Positions 7,564 through 14,863 of a DNA stretch of 28,353 nucleotides are shown piece after piece (positions within the stretch are counted from its first letter, which is position 1; every line of letters starts with the position of its first letter). The notes beneath the pieces were generated by a model. That model searched no databases. It had not been told where the DNA came from and was given only the letters and a program-made list of their open reading frames with translations. Made by a program: the position numbers and the translations under genes. Source of the DNA: a virus; IMG/VR virus record IMGVR_UViG_3300037882_001481, positions 1 to 28,353 of that record. One strand, written 5' to 3'.

Positions 7564-8048
7564 TGTCTCCTGTTGTTCCTCTGCTCTTTGGCTGTGGCCC
7601 AGCGGCAATTCCCCGGTTCGTAATTGCCGTCGTTGTCGATGCGGTCGATGCTGTACCCAGAACCGGGGTGCCTGCCCATGTCTTCAAGGAACGCCTCAAA
7701 AGAATTTAGCCACCGCTCACACACCCTGATTCCACGCCCACCGTAGTCAGCCCACCGTGAGTTGTTAGGGTTCGTGCACCGCTGAATGACGTGTTGCCAA
7801 GCCTTGTATTCTCGCGTGCCATACATCCCGTGCTTGATGAAGCGAGCGACAAACATGTCTACAGACAGACAGCCGCACGACTTCGAGTTGCCTGTCCGCA
7901 GGTGATCACCAGTCGTAATAATTGTACTGCCGCAATCACAAGTACACAGCCAAGCAGCTTTACCTCGCCTTGATGATCCAGCGCGCTCTTTCACAAGTAA
8001 TCGCCCGTAGCGGTTTCCCGCCTCATCAATGACTTTGGCCATCCTCAC
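7560..8048 (-). CDS. HNH-type endonuclease-like protein, copy 3
   Basis: A full-length member (162 residues) with the N-terminal block GNRYGRLLV, the zinc-ribbon-like WLCTCDCG and SCGCL, then [53 protein letters not shown] and [12 protein letters not shown] near its 3' end (about 7580-7660) is almost identical to that of copy 2, implying recent duplication or gene conversion. The start may be the GTG at 8048 or the ATG at 8042; both lie inside the end of the primase gene. Cleavage activity is inferred from the family only. Confidence 0.8.
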   Translation of the reverse strand: MRMAKVIDEAGNRYGRLLVKERAGSSRRGKAAWLCTCDCGSTIITTGDHLRTGNSKSCGCLSVDMFVARFIKHGMYGTREYKAWQHVIQRCTNPNNSRWADYGGRGIRVCERWLNSFEAFLEDMGRHPGSGYSIDRIDNDGNYEPGNCRWATAKEQRNNRRQ

Positions 8049-8889
8049 TTAATTCTGGAAACAGTTCTCTAAGAGCCTCGGCTATTTCTTGCCAAGTGTT
8101 TCCTGCGTACCACTTAAGCCAGGCCGCTAGTGACGCCCCACCCTGTACGCCAGCGAAGGTGTTCTCTGCGGTTATCCAGCAAGGAGTGCTGTGCCAGCGA
8201 GAACTACCGGGAGACTTGACCAGCACGTTGAATTTCCCGCCACTGGTGGGGATCAATTTAAAGTGCTCTCCTTTGCAAAGGGGGTGGCCGCTGAGTTTCA
8301 ACAGTGCCTCTTTGGCTGGAAGCCCCGCTACTCTCCCCCAGAACGTCGCAGGTCCTAGGTCCTCTCGGAGCCTGTCAACCACGACCTCAACGCGCCGATC
8401 AGGGAACGCCTCGAGCATCTGAGCTTCGCTGTAGGCAAGTTCAGGCTCGTCGCACAGCGTTCGCACAAGGAAGGGCTGTCCTTTGTGATGATAGTAACCG
8501 GGTGCCCGCAGGAGCCGCAGTGGATCACTGGCTTTAGGGTCCGCAGCAAGGGCTGGAACAATGCCTCCACGAACGATGCGATTCCAATTGCCAAGAGTAG
8601 CGTCAACAGCCCTCCAATAAACGTGGTGACCTTTGGCAGTCTCCACAACCCGAGACGGCTTGAGGTGCTTCCCGATACGTTCGAGCTGCTCCTCTTTGGT
8701 CCCGGAGTCCAGGTCGGCGTACCAGTAATTGATACGCCTGAGGTTCTCCACTACACGTCTGCCCTCGTACTCATTGACGACGTGGAAGATGCCGAAGCCC
8801 CGAGTGTTCAACACCTTTGCTTGGTGCTTAGTACACCCCAGCGGTGCCCCCGCCTCCCTGTCGTGCAGGGCTAGCAGCTCAACCGTCAC
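8026..8889 (-). CDS. Archaeo-eukaryotic-type (PrimPol/RepB-like) primase
   Basis: The 287-residue protein shows the primase catalytic order: YWYADLDSG with D59 and D61, then ETAKGHHVYW (83-92, the basic-His motif), then DPLRLLRAPGYYHHKG (122-137). This matches the RepB-primase/PrimPol-like branch used by many phages in place of DnaG. It would lay primers for the family A polymerase. A downstream region of about 100 residues, ending in TWQEIAEALRELFPEL, may be a helical accessory domain. The GTG start at 8889 has AAGGTGG upstream and overlaps the GroES-like gene by 11 nt. Confidence 0.8.
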   Translation of the reverse strand: MTVELLALHDREAGAPLGCTKHQAKVLNTRGFGIFHVVNEYEGRRVVENLRRINYWYADLDSGTKEEQLERIGKHLKPSRVVETAKGHHVYWRAVDATLGNWNRIVRGGIVPALAADPKASDPLRLLRAPGYYHHKGQPFLVRTLCDEPELAYSEAQMLEAFPDRRVEVVVDRLREDLGPATFWGRVAGLPAKEALLKLSGHPLCKGEHFKLIPTSGGKFNVLVKSPGSSRWHSTPCWITAENTFAGVQGGASLAAWLKWYAGNTWQEIAEALRELFPELSEDGQSH

Positions 8890-9235
8890 GCACCACCTTC
8901 ATCACAAGCTGCGCGTAGTCCAAGCACAGGTACTCATCCACCGCCTCGGGGTAGAATGCCTCCACCTTCAGGCACCGCGCGTCCGGGTTAACGAACACCT
9001 CATCACCCACCACCAGCCCGGACTTCTCCGCAGCCTTGGGGCCAAGGGCCTTGACCGTGGCACGCTTGCCCGTGTTGCCTGCAAGTGTAATGAGACTGCT
9101 CGGGGACCTGAACTCAAGCAGGACCGAACGACCGAGCGGGGTCCGGGTGCTGTTCCCCTTACGAGCCTCGAGCCTCTCCACATTCTTCGCAATGGCCTCA
9201 GCGATTGGGCCTTGCCAAGCTGGGTTGTCACTCAC
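8879..9235 (-). CDS. GroES-like (chaperonin-10 fold) protein, tentative
   Basis: Residues 37-116 of this 118-residue protein read like a chaperonin-10 barrel: a VLLEF strand, ATVKALGPKAAEKSGLVVGD (the G-x-V-x-A-x-G-P and VGD segments), VFVNPD and a final EYLCLDYAQLVMKVV, comparable to the EYLIL..DIL.VV end of GroES. The usual mobile loop is short. The first 30 residues are helical. If real, it would be a phage co-chaperonin like T4 gp31, but it sits in the replication operon. The GTG at 9235 has GGGG about 8 nt upstream and overlaps the membrane peptide ORF by 8 nt. Confidence 0.5.
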   Translation of the reverse strand: MSDNPAWQGPIAEAIAKNVERLEARKGNSTRTPLGRSVLLEFRSPSSLITLAGNTGKRATVKALGPKAAEKSGLVVGDEVFVNPDARCLKVEAFYPEAVDEYLCLDYAQLVMKVVRDG

Positions 9236-9305
9236 GGTACAGCCCCACTACAGCCATGAGGGCCATCATCATGACCGCCGCGATATACGCCGTCAGGTAA
9301 TCCAT
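9228..9305 (-). CDS. Single-helix membrane peptide (25 aa)
   Basis: A 25-codon frame with AGGAGATG before its ATG. The ATG shares a base with the upstream TAA (TAATG). The peptide MDYLTAYIAAVMMMALMAVV plus GLYRE is a single hydrophobic helix with a short charged end. Its TGA lies 8 nt inside the next gene. A TGTAGTG motif copy (9246-9252) is within it. Function unknown. Confidence 0.55.
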   Translation of the reverse strand: MDYLTAYIAAVMMMALMAVVGLYRE

Positions 9306-9502
9306 TACTTCATCATCTCCTGGAGTTTTTGCAGCGCCTTGATAAGCGCAGCGAGTTCTTGGCTGCCTAGGTAGAGCTGAGTTGAGCTGTCGTAGCCGTC
9401 AAACAGCACTAAATTGACAGTGTCTTTGCCAACGGTCCCGAATAAGGACTTCGAGTCTTCACCTATAAAGGTACGGAGCGTGTCCTTCTTACGCTTCGCC
9501 AC
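9305..9502 (-). CDS. Small hypothetical protein
   Basis: Sixty-five residues from a GTG at 9502 that shares one base with the SSB stop (TAGTG); AGAGAGG lies about 10 nt upstream. A longer frame reading into the SSB gene is less likely. The peptide begins with a basic patch (AKRKKDTLRTF), has a beta-rich middle (VNLVLFDGYDSSTQLYLG) and ends in a helix, ELAALIKALQKLQEMMK. No family recognised; its position suggests an SSB-associated accessory role, which is speculation. Confidence 0.55.
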   Translation of the reverse strand: MAKRKKDTLRTFIGEDSKSLFGTVGKDTVNLVLFDGYDSSTQLYLGSQELAALIKALQKLQEMMK

Positions 9503-9822
9503 TAGAACGGCCTCTCTTCCCCACTGTTCTTGCCACCACACAGGGTCACGCGGTTGGCCACGATCTCGGTGGTGTACTTCTTCTCGCCGTCTTTTGTAGT
9601 GTACTCCCGGGTCTGCAGCCGGCCCGTGATGGCAATGAGGTCACCCTTCGCCACGTACTGCGCCACGACTTCAGCATCCTTGCCCCAAAGGCAGACGCGG
9701 TGCCACTCGGTCTTGTCACCGTATTCTTTAGTCGCCACGCTGATGGTGGCCGTCTTCTTGTCTCCGACTTCACGAAGCTCCGGGGCTTGGCCCAGGCGTC
9801 CAACGATATTCACAACGTTCAT
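9502..9822 (-). CDS. ssb: Single-stranded DNA-binding protein
   Basis: A 106-residue OB-fold SSB: MNVVNIVGRLGQAPELR, then KKTATISVATKEYGDKTEWHR, then AEVVAQYVAKGDLIAITGRL and the TTEIVANRVTLCG end. It is close in size to the bare OB domain of bacterial SSBs, with only a short tail, GGKNSGEERPF, whose last residues recall the acidic-plus-Phe tail of SSBs. It coats single strands during replication and annealing. It starts directly after the upstream TAG with AAGGAG in place. Confidence 0.93.
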   Translation of the reverse strand: MNVVNIVGRLGQAPELREVGDKKTATISVATKEYGDKTEWHRVCLWGKDAEVVAQYVAKGDLIAITGRLQTREYTTKDGEKKYTTEIVANRVTLCGGKNSGEERPF

Positions 9823-10632
9823 CTACTTCTCCTTGTTCTTGCTCAGCCAGTCACTACAACTCGTCCGTGAGGGACAGAACCTGCAGTGCTCGCCGGGGTT
9901 AACCTCAGGGTCCTTACCGGCTTTGATGTCCTCAGCTATTTGTTGTGCCTTCACGAGTGCCCGCTTCACTCGGCGCTCAAACAGATCGATGTCCTCTCTA
10001 GTCAGCAGCGCGGGCTTGTCCTTCACCTGCCACCGGTCCTCGGGCTTGCGCCGTAGGTCTTCCCTGATGCGCTGGAAGTTGACGATGACCCACAGTGCTT
10101 TGGGAGCCAGGGCTTTCACTACAACCATGGCGGCAAACAGAAGCTGCGCTGCCTTGTTTGGCTCCCCCACCCATTTGCCGAATTTGTAGTCGTTAATCTC
10201 AACCGAGAGGTACCCGACCCGCACCACGTCTAGCGTGCACGTGATGTCCAGCGGTCCGCGAGGTGCCATGCCCCGCTCCATGAGTGCCTCGTCGTACCTC
10301 CTGTTGACGTTACGTCCGATGACTTCGGCGGTACCGGTCTCTCCCCGGTACACAAAGGAGACCTCTCTGTCCTCTAGTCGCGTGCCCTTCGCCGCAGTTC
10401 GGTTGATTAGGGACAGGACCTCGGCGGCCCGTTGCCTGTGACGCTGCTCAATCCGTTCCAGTACAGCAGCCCCCTCTTCGATGCCGTACTCCAGAACCGT
10501 GTGACCAGCAGTGCCCCACGCTGCCGCCTCTGCGCTGTTGGGGTGTTGTGGGGCTGACTGTTCCAGTTGGTTGCTGGTTGGGCATTCCAGTCCGCGATCT
10601 AGGGAGCTGGCAGACTCCAGTAATGTCTTCAT
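9823..10632 (-). CDS. Cas4/RecB-like PD-(D/E)XK nuclease (DUF2800-like)
   Basis: The 269-residue protein has the DUF2800/Cas4-like layout: LDRGLECP at the start, WGTAGHTVLEYG with H44, GPLDITCTLDVV (acidic residues near 129-135), VEINDYKFGK with D148-Y-K150, and a C-terminal cysteine cluster CRFCPSRTSC that may hold an iron-sulphur cluster. Such phage nucleases resect DNA ends and work beside annealing proteins, here the next gene upstream (ATGA overlap). A standalone RecB-like exonuclease role is inferred. Confidence 0.85.
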   Translation of the reverse strand: MKTLLESASSLDRGLECPTSNQLEQSAPQHPNSAEAAAWGTAGHTVLEYGIEEGAAVLERIEQRHRQRAAEVLSLINRTAAKGTRLEDREVSFVYRGETGTAEVIGRNVNRRYDEALMERGMAPRGPLDITCTLDVVRVGYLSVEINDYKFGKWVGEPNKAAQLLFAAMVVVKALAPKALWVIVNFQRIREDLRRKPEDRWQVKDKPALLTREDIDLFERRVKRALVKAQQIAEDIKAGKDPEVNPGEHCRFCPSRTSCSDWLSKNKEK

Positions 10633-11222
10633 CCGGCTACGCGATTACGCGCACGAGCACCAGCCTGCCGCACCGCAGTGTCCTCGTCGGAGCCACGCTC
10701 CACGGTCTCGAGGAAATCCACTGCCTCGTCGTACGCCTTGTTGAACGCATCGAGAGTCTTGGCAGCGTCCAGATTTTTCACGACCTGATCGACCTTCTTA
10801 GTCGAAATCCGTTTTTGACTAGAGGTAGGAGGTTTCCCTACAGGCCTAGGCTCCAGCTCCCGCTCCACCGGCGCATCCGCAAGCTCGTCGTGTTCGTCAA
10901 GGTCGCCGCTCAGCGTTCCGTATCCGCACAGCGCGAGAGCACGTCCAATAGCGCCCGTCTCAGCCGTCTCGAGTGGCCATAGCGCTGCAGGGCCCTTTGC
11001 ATCCTTACGAACCCTCTTATGAGCCGTAGCCATAATCTTGTCGCTGTCATTCACCACCGTAGCCTTGACGTAAACGTCATCCCCGACGTTCGCAGTGCTC
11101 GTCATGATGGACCACTCCGGGTGCTCCTTGCGGAACATTACAACCCTCGGCGCAACAGGGAGGTATAGTTTCCCCTGCAAGCGAAGCATGTGTTCTTCTT
11201 TAAATTGCTGTTCTTTACTCAT
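10629..11222 (-). CDS. Single-strand annealing protein (Rad52-like phage type)
   Basis: The first 110 residues match a phage annealing-protein family: GKLYLPVAPRVVMFRKEHPEW, a beta segment DVYVKATVVNDSDKIMATAHK, and ALWPLETAETGAIGRALALCGYGT, a signature seen in Rad52-like annealing proteins. The C-terminal third is acidic, then basic and helical, probably a linker with an SSB or nuclease contact region. It would pair complementary strands for recombination-dependent replication with the neighbouring RecB-like nuclease. The ATG follows the upstream TAG by one base. Confidence 0.75.
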   Translation of the reverse strand: MSKEQQFKEEHMLRLQGKLYLPVAPRVVMFRKEHPEWSIMTSTANVGDDVYVKATVVNDSDKIMATAHKRVRKDAKGPAALWPLETAETGAIGRALALCGYGTLSGDLDEHDELADAPVERELEPRPVGKPPTSSQKRISTKKVDQVVKNLDAAKTLDAFNKAYDEAVDFLETVERGSDEDTAVRQAGARARNRVAG

Positions 11223-11223
11223 C

Positions 11224-11544
11224 CTAGTTACTTCCCCCGTCCAACTTCCCCAGCTCAGCCCTAATGCTCTGAGACAAATAATCCTCGTCCATCATCCGCT
11301 CGGTAATCCCCGACTTGAGCCCCGGCGTCATGGACAGCACCGTCACCTGGATGCGTTCCACCTGGTCCTCGTCGGAATCCGCATCGCACATCATCGCGGC
11401 TAGAATCGTGCCGATGGTGCGGAGTCGGTCCACTTGCGGCCAGTCCTTCATTACCGTCATCACCTCCACCACCTGCTTGACCCATGCCAGCCGTTCCAAA
11501 AGCTCAGCCTTGCTAAGCCCGTCCACTACACTCTTCTTCAACAC
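11224..11544 (-). CDS. Hypothetical protein
   Basis: The start is uncertain: GTG 11544, TTG 11541 (a TTGA overlap with the polymerase stop) and GTG 11526 are all possible. I list the GTG at 11544, giving about 106 residues. The protein is mostly helical (AELLERLAWVKQVVEVM, QVERIQVTVLSMTPG, SQSIRAELGKL) with several acidic patches (DADSDEDQ). No family recognised. Its place between polymerase and annealing protein suggests an accessory replication factor, by position only. Confidence 0.5.
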   Translation of the reverse strand: MLKKSVVDGLSKAELLERLAWVKQVVEVMTVMKDWPQVDRLRTIGTILAAMMCDADSDEDQVERIQVTVLSMTPGLKSGITERMMDEDYLSQSIRAELGKLDGGSN

Positions 11545-12836
11545 TCCCCCCACGATCGGCCGGTCCCCCCAGCCACACTCAACTTGCACCGGAAATCCAC
11601 CAGCCCCTCAAGGCACCCGGTCATCCGCGTCTCAACCTCAGCACGCACATCCGCAACCACATTACTCGGACAAGTCCAGAGCAGGGAGTCATGCACCTGA
11701 AGCACGAGCTTGCTGCCCATATCCCGCAACCGCCCGTTGTACAACTCACTACAATCCCTCATCGCAACACTAACGATGTCTGCCGCGCTGCCCTGAATCG
11801 GATAGTTAAGCGCCAAGCGTTCGGCCTTTTGTCGTGTAAACCTGTTAGCGTGAATCTCAGGGACCGGGACGTACCGACCGAGCAGGGTGCGGACGTAGCC
11901 GTGGGTCTTAACGTAGTCCACCGCATCCACCAGCCACTGCGCGACACCCGGCTTGGCTGCGAGCAAGGCATTAATCAAGTCCTCTGCTTCGTCCTCGGAA
12001 ACCCCGAGTTGAGCCGCCAGCCCCTTCGCAGTCTTTCCGTAGTTGAGGCTATAAACCAGTATCTTAGCCGCAGCTCTCGACACAGGCCGACCCAGCTTCG
12101 CAGTCATGCCGTCTGCCGTGGCTTGGTGGATGTCACCTTTCTCAATCTCCTGAGCTAGCGAGTTGTCCCCGTATCGCTTTGCCACGATGTGCGCAAGGAT
12201 GCAGAGTTCGAGTGCGCTGTAGTCCATCTCAAGGAACACACAACCCTCAGGCGCGATAAACACGTCCTTAATCTCGGGTCCTTGATTCTGCAGATTTGGG
12301 TTCTTTGAAGTGAGCCTTCCAGTTCTGGCGAGAGCCCCTAACTGCGTGTGCACCCGACCGGTGGCCTCGGCATGGGCAGGTAGCGCCTCGTAGAATTGTT
12401 TTGTCGTCTTGAGCTTCGCCCAGCTAGGTTCGTGCTCTCGTGCTTTGACATCCGGCCAGCCTTGCAAGAGTCGCAGGTGCTTGCGGTCCTCTTGGTTTTG
12501 TAGTGTGCGGGCCAGGTGCAGCACTGCCATCTCGTCGGTAGGACGCTTCCCGGCCTTCACGTACTTCACGGCTCGGGTGTTCCCGCAGACCGGTGGCACC
12601 GGCCAGCCTCTGGTACCGTAGAAGAACTCAGCCTTCTGCTTGGGACTGCCCCAGTTGATCTCGCGCCCGGCCCACTGGTTGAGTTGTTCGCCTATGGCCT
12701 GTTGCTGCTCTTGGCACTCTTGGGCACGTTGCCGGCAGAGGTCGGGGTCAAGGCCGAGACCGTGACTCTCCATCTCCGACACTACACGAGCGGCGGGCTG
12801 CCAGACCGCGTTATGAAACTCCCACGCGTTACGCAT
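11538..12836 (-). CDS. Family A DNA polymerase without its own exonuclease domain
   Basis: The 432-residue polymerase holds only thumb, fingers and palm. Motif A is LEMDYSALELC with D205 and E210; the O-helix is R254-AAA-K258-ILV-Y262-SLN-Y266-G; IQGSAADIV is at 347-355; motif C is LQVHDSLLW with H382-D383. Motif C reads VHDS where most relatives have VHDE. Tyr at the O-helix 262 position resembles T7 polymerase. No 5'-3' or 3'-5' exonuclease precedes it; a separate exonuclease gene lies 400 nt upstream in the same operon. The ATG at 12836 makes a TGATG overlap with the upstream gene and is preferred to the GTG 3 nt before it. Confidence 0.9.
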   Translation of the reverse strand: MRNAWEFHNAVWQPAARVVSEMESHGLGLDPDLCRQRAQECQEQQQAIGEQLNQWAGREINWGSPKQKAEFFYGTRGWPVPPVCGNTRAVKYVKAGKRPTDEMAVLHLARTLQNQEDRKHLRLLQGWPDVKAREHEPSWAKLKTTKQFYEALPAHAEATGRVHTQLGALARTGRLTSKNPNLQNQGPEIKDVFIAPEGCVFLEMDYSALELCILAHIVAKRYGDNSLAQEIEKGDIHQATADGMTAKLGRPVSRAAAKILVYSLNYGKTAKGLAAQLGVSEDEAEDLINALLAAKPGVAQWLVDAVDYVKTHGYVRTLLGRYVPVPEIHANRFTRQKAERLALNYPIQGSAADIVSVAMRDCSELYNGRLRDMGSKLVLQVHDSLLWTCPSNVVADVRAEVETRMTGCLEGLVDFRCKLSVAGGTGRSWGEC

Positions 12837-13057
12837 CACTTCGGGTCGTACTTAATTGGGATGTACCAGATAGTGTTAGGCGGACAGGCAGGGTCTACGC
12901 GGATGGTCCAATTCCCATTGGCTAGCTCCTTCGCAGAGACCGGCTTTGCTGGTGCGTCCTCACACTCGCAATACCAACTCACACTGGTAAACAACGGGAC
13001 CTGCTTCATCCCCGAGCCACACCCACTACACTTCACAGCCCCTCCGTCAATGCTCAC
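12836..13057 (-). CDS. Small zinc-finger-like protein
   Basis: Seventy-three residues from a GTG at 13057 in a GTGA overlap with the upstream stop; an in-frame extension to 13078 exists. Cysteines are arranged as KCSGCGSGM and, about 17 residues later, WYCECED, a possible four-Cys zinc site. The C-terminal half, NWTIRVDPACPPNTIWYIPIKY, appears beta-rich. It lies between exonuclease and polymerase genes. Function unknown. Confidence 0.5.
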   Translation of the reverse strand: MSIDGGAVKCSGCGSGMKQVPLFTSVSWYCECEDAPAKPVSAKELANGNWTIRVDPACPPNTIWYIPIKYDPK

Positions 13058-13254
13058 GCTTCTGGTAAACCGTCCCACTCCTGCAACAACCCCTCTAGCT
13101 CACATTCAAGCCCTCTCACGTCCTTGAGGACTGCGCACCCGGCTGGATAAAGGCATACGTGGTGGTGATTCAAAAACCACCGCGCATAGGCCAAGGACGC
13201 CCGACACCCGCGAATCCAAAACCACAACCTAATCCGGCGTAACCACCGCCTCAC
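13054..13254 (-). CDS. Small basic protein with hydrophobic N-terminus
   Basis: Sixty-six residues from a GTG at 13254 (GTGA overlap with the exonuclease stop; GGAGG about 10 nt upstream). The N-terminus VRRWLRRIRLWFWIRGCRAS is strongly basic and aromatic, followed by LAYARWFLNHHHVCLYPAGC, with a His/Cys group. It could be membrane-associated or nucleic-acid-binding. The tail is acidic and helical (GLECELEGLLQEWDGL). No family known to me. Confidence 0.5.
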   Translation of the reverse strand: MRRWLRRIRLWFWIRGCRASLAYARWFLNHHHVCLYPAGCAVLKDVRGLECELEGLLQEWDGLPEA

Positions 13255-13967
13255 CAACGACGCCCCTCCATCCTCTTCTTCAACTTCTCGTACACTCTCA
13301 AACTCACAACTGGGTCGGTGCAGGCGTACTGCTTGATGGCTTCCCTACGCTCAGGCGTGTCTCTCCAAACCTCGTCCTGCCCGAGCTGCTGCACTACAAC
13401 CTTGAAGCGAACCTCTTGGTACTCCCCGCCCCTCAGCGTCGGCCACAACACCTGCGCCCTCGGCGCCCACGACTCACGTTTGTACTGTTTGACCTTGCCC
13501 GGCACAGTGACTAGACGTTCCACGGTGACCAGTTCCTCGAAGGTGCCTGCTTTGTTGTGGCCAATCCGTGCGCCCCACGCTTCCAGTGAGTGACCGCCGT
13601 GCTCGTCAATGTCCGGTCGTGAGTCCATGAGTCTGCTCATCAGTGCGGTGTCGGCGAGAATCCCGGACAGCTCGATGCCCTCGTTGCGCAGTGCGTGTCT
13701 GTCAAATCCCCAGAGGTTCGTGCCCACCTTCTGAGGACGGTCGCACTCCAGCCAGTCCCGCAGGAAGGGGAGGTACTCGCGGTGAACGAGGCAGGAGGTT
13801 TGTTGCCACGCTAGAGTCATCACGAATACCCTCGCCCTTCCCACGGGACTGACTCCGTCGTCAGGTGACCAACCCGTGGTCTCGAGATCTAGCCCAACCG
13901 GGTTCGGGAAATCACACAGCCAGTCGTTAAGGCGCCGGGCCTCTTCTTCGCTTCGGACTTCCAACAC
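13251..13967 (-). CDS. 3'-5' exonuclease (DnaQ/RNase D-like fold), stand-alone
   Basis: The protein carries the three DEDD exonuclease motifs: VGLDLETTGW (D27, E29), KVGTNLWGFDRHAL (D89) and, near the C-terminus, YACTDPVVSLRVY with the Tyr and final Asp. This is the proofreading domain normally fused to family A polymerases, here encoded separately and expressed ahead of the polymerase. I choose the GTG at 13967 (238 residues), which has GGTGAGGG about 7 nt upstream; the frame stays open to 14039 but that would overlap the preceding gene by 150 nt. A large insert lies between motifs 2 and 3. Confidence 0.85.
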   Translation of the reverse strand: MLEVRSEEEARRLNDWLCDFPNPVGLDLETTGWSPDDGVSPVGRARVFVMTLAWQQTSCLVHREYLPFLRDWLECDRPQKVGTNLWGFDRHALRNEGIELSGILADTALMSRLMDSRPDIDEHGGHSLEAWGARIGHNKAGTFEELVTVERLVTVPGKVKQYKRESWAPRAQVLWPTLRGGEYQEVRFKVVVQQLGQDEVWRDTPERREAIKQYACTDPVVSLRVYEKLKKRMEGRRW

Positions 13968-14101
13968 TCCAACACCCTCACCTGATACCCCAGCGGCATC
14001 ACCCGAGTAGGCTCGCTCTCCCAACTGTCCTGCACACAAGCCGGGCAGTCGTCGTCATCCTGCAACTTGCCCCAGCTCTGCCCACAACAGTCGCACTTCA
14101 C
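13889..14101 (-). CDS. Small zinc-ribbon protein
   Basis: Seventy residues from a GTG at 14101 in a GTGA overlap. The N-terminus MKCDCCGQSWGKLQDDDDCP continues with AC, giving a C-x-x-C...C-x-x-C zinc ribbon in the first 22 residues. The tail overlaps the exonuclease start by 79 nt in another frame and is less convincing. It is one of three small zinc-binding candidates in this stretch. Function unknown. Confidence 0.5.
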   Translation of the reverse strand: MKCDCCGQSWGKLQDDDDCPACVQDSWESEPTRVMPLGYQVRVLECWKSEAKKRPGALTTGCVISRTRLG

Positions 14102-14313
14102 TTGCCACCACGAATCTCGGCCAGTAGCCGGGCAATCTCTGGAACACGCGGGGGGATTGAGATGTCATGCTCTGTGAACAGAGCGAGTTGTTCAGCGTCC
14201 AACACCCAACTGTCCTGCTGCTCTCGTTCGTGGACCTCGGTGATCGTGTCCTCGTCCTCCCAGCCCGACTCAGAATCCTCGATGAAAGAAACCGTGACGT
14301 AGTCGTTCTTCAT
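14098..14313 (-). CDS. Acidic hypothetical protein
   Basis: Seventy-one residues from the ATG at 14313, which forms an ATGA overlap with the upstream stop; the in-frame extension to 14334 is rejected for that reason. It is strongly acidic (FIEDSESGWEDEDTITEVHE) with a helical C-terminus (VPEIARLLAEIRGGK). No family recognised. An acidic small early protein could mimic DNA, but nothing in the sequence shows it. Confidence 0.5.
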   Translation of the reverse strand: MKNDYVTVSFIEDSESGWEDEDTITEVHEREQQDSWVLDAEQLALFTEHDISIPPRVPEIARLLAEIRGGK

Positions 14314-14600
14314 TGCCCCACTCCCCTTTCCCACAAGAGACGTTCCTTAACTTCGGCCATTGGGATTGTCCGTCCCTGGTCCAACCTCACTTCAATCAGC
14401 ACCAACTCATCCGTATCCGGGCCACGCTCCCAACCCCTCGGACACGACCCCGGCGCCTCGGCCAAGTTGACGCTGCCGCACGCTAGGCACGCCTTTTTGT
14501 AGTGATGGGGCTGTTGCCACTCGCAGTCCCGGCAGAAGCAGTGGTGCCGTTTAGCCAGCGCCAGACTCACGCGGTTAGCCCGCCACGGGTGCTGCCTCAC
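14310..14600 (-). CDS. Small zinc-ribbon protein
   Basis: Ninety-six residues from a GTG at 14600 (GTGA overlap). It contains a HCFCRDCEW ... ACLACGSVNL arrangement, a treble-clef or zinc-ribbon pattern with the two Cys pairs about 13 residues apart, flanked by basic residues. The C-terminal half is mixed charge (EVRLDQGRTIPMAEVKERLL). It may bind nucleic acid. No named family recognised. Confidence 0.55.
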   Translation of the reverse strand: MRQHPWRANRVSLALAKRHHCFCRDCEWQQPHHYKKACLACGSVNLAEAPGSCPRGWERGPDTDELVLIEVRLDQGRTIPMAEVKERLLWERGVGQ

Positions 14601-14863
14601 AGGCCACCTCCCACTACACCAGCGGCCTGTAAAGCACCTAACGCAACTTTCCTAGCACGGTACTGGTCCCACCACTCATGGAAGCCCTCGATGAACTGGG
14701 CCACAAACCAAGTGGACTTGACCGTTCGGCCGTTACCCCAGAACGCAATGCGAGCGACTCGGGCTCTAGCATCACGTCCGTACCCCTTTACTTCGACTTT
14801 GAAAACCACCTTGCGGGGAGGGCGCGCGTGTGGCAGTCTGTACCTGTTCTGGCCTTGTGACAT
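14597..14863 (-). CDS. Hypothetical basic protein, first gene of the leftward replication operon
   Basis: Eighty-eight residues from an ATG at 14863 with only a weak ribosome site. The protein is basic and beta-rich near the start (RKVVFKVEVKGYGRDARARV) and has WFVAQFIEGFHEWWDQYRAR, an aromatic helix. It is the first gene after the 167-bp gap downstream of the integrase, so its leader may hold the operon promoter. No family recognised. Confidence 0.55.
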   Translation of the reverse strand: MSQGQNRYRLPHARPPRKVVFKVEVKGYGRDARARVARIAFWGNGRTVKSTWFVAQFIEGFHEWWDQYRARKVALGALQAAGVVGGGL

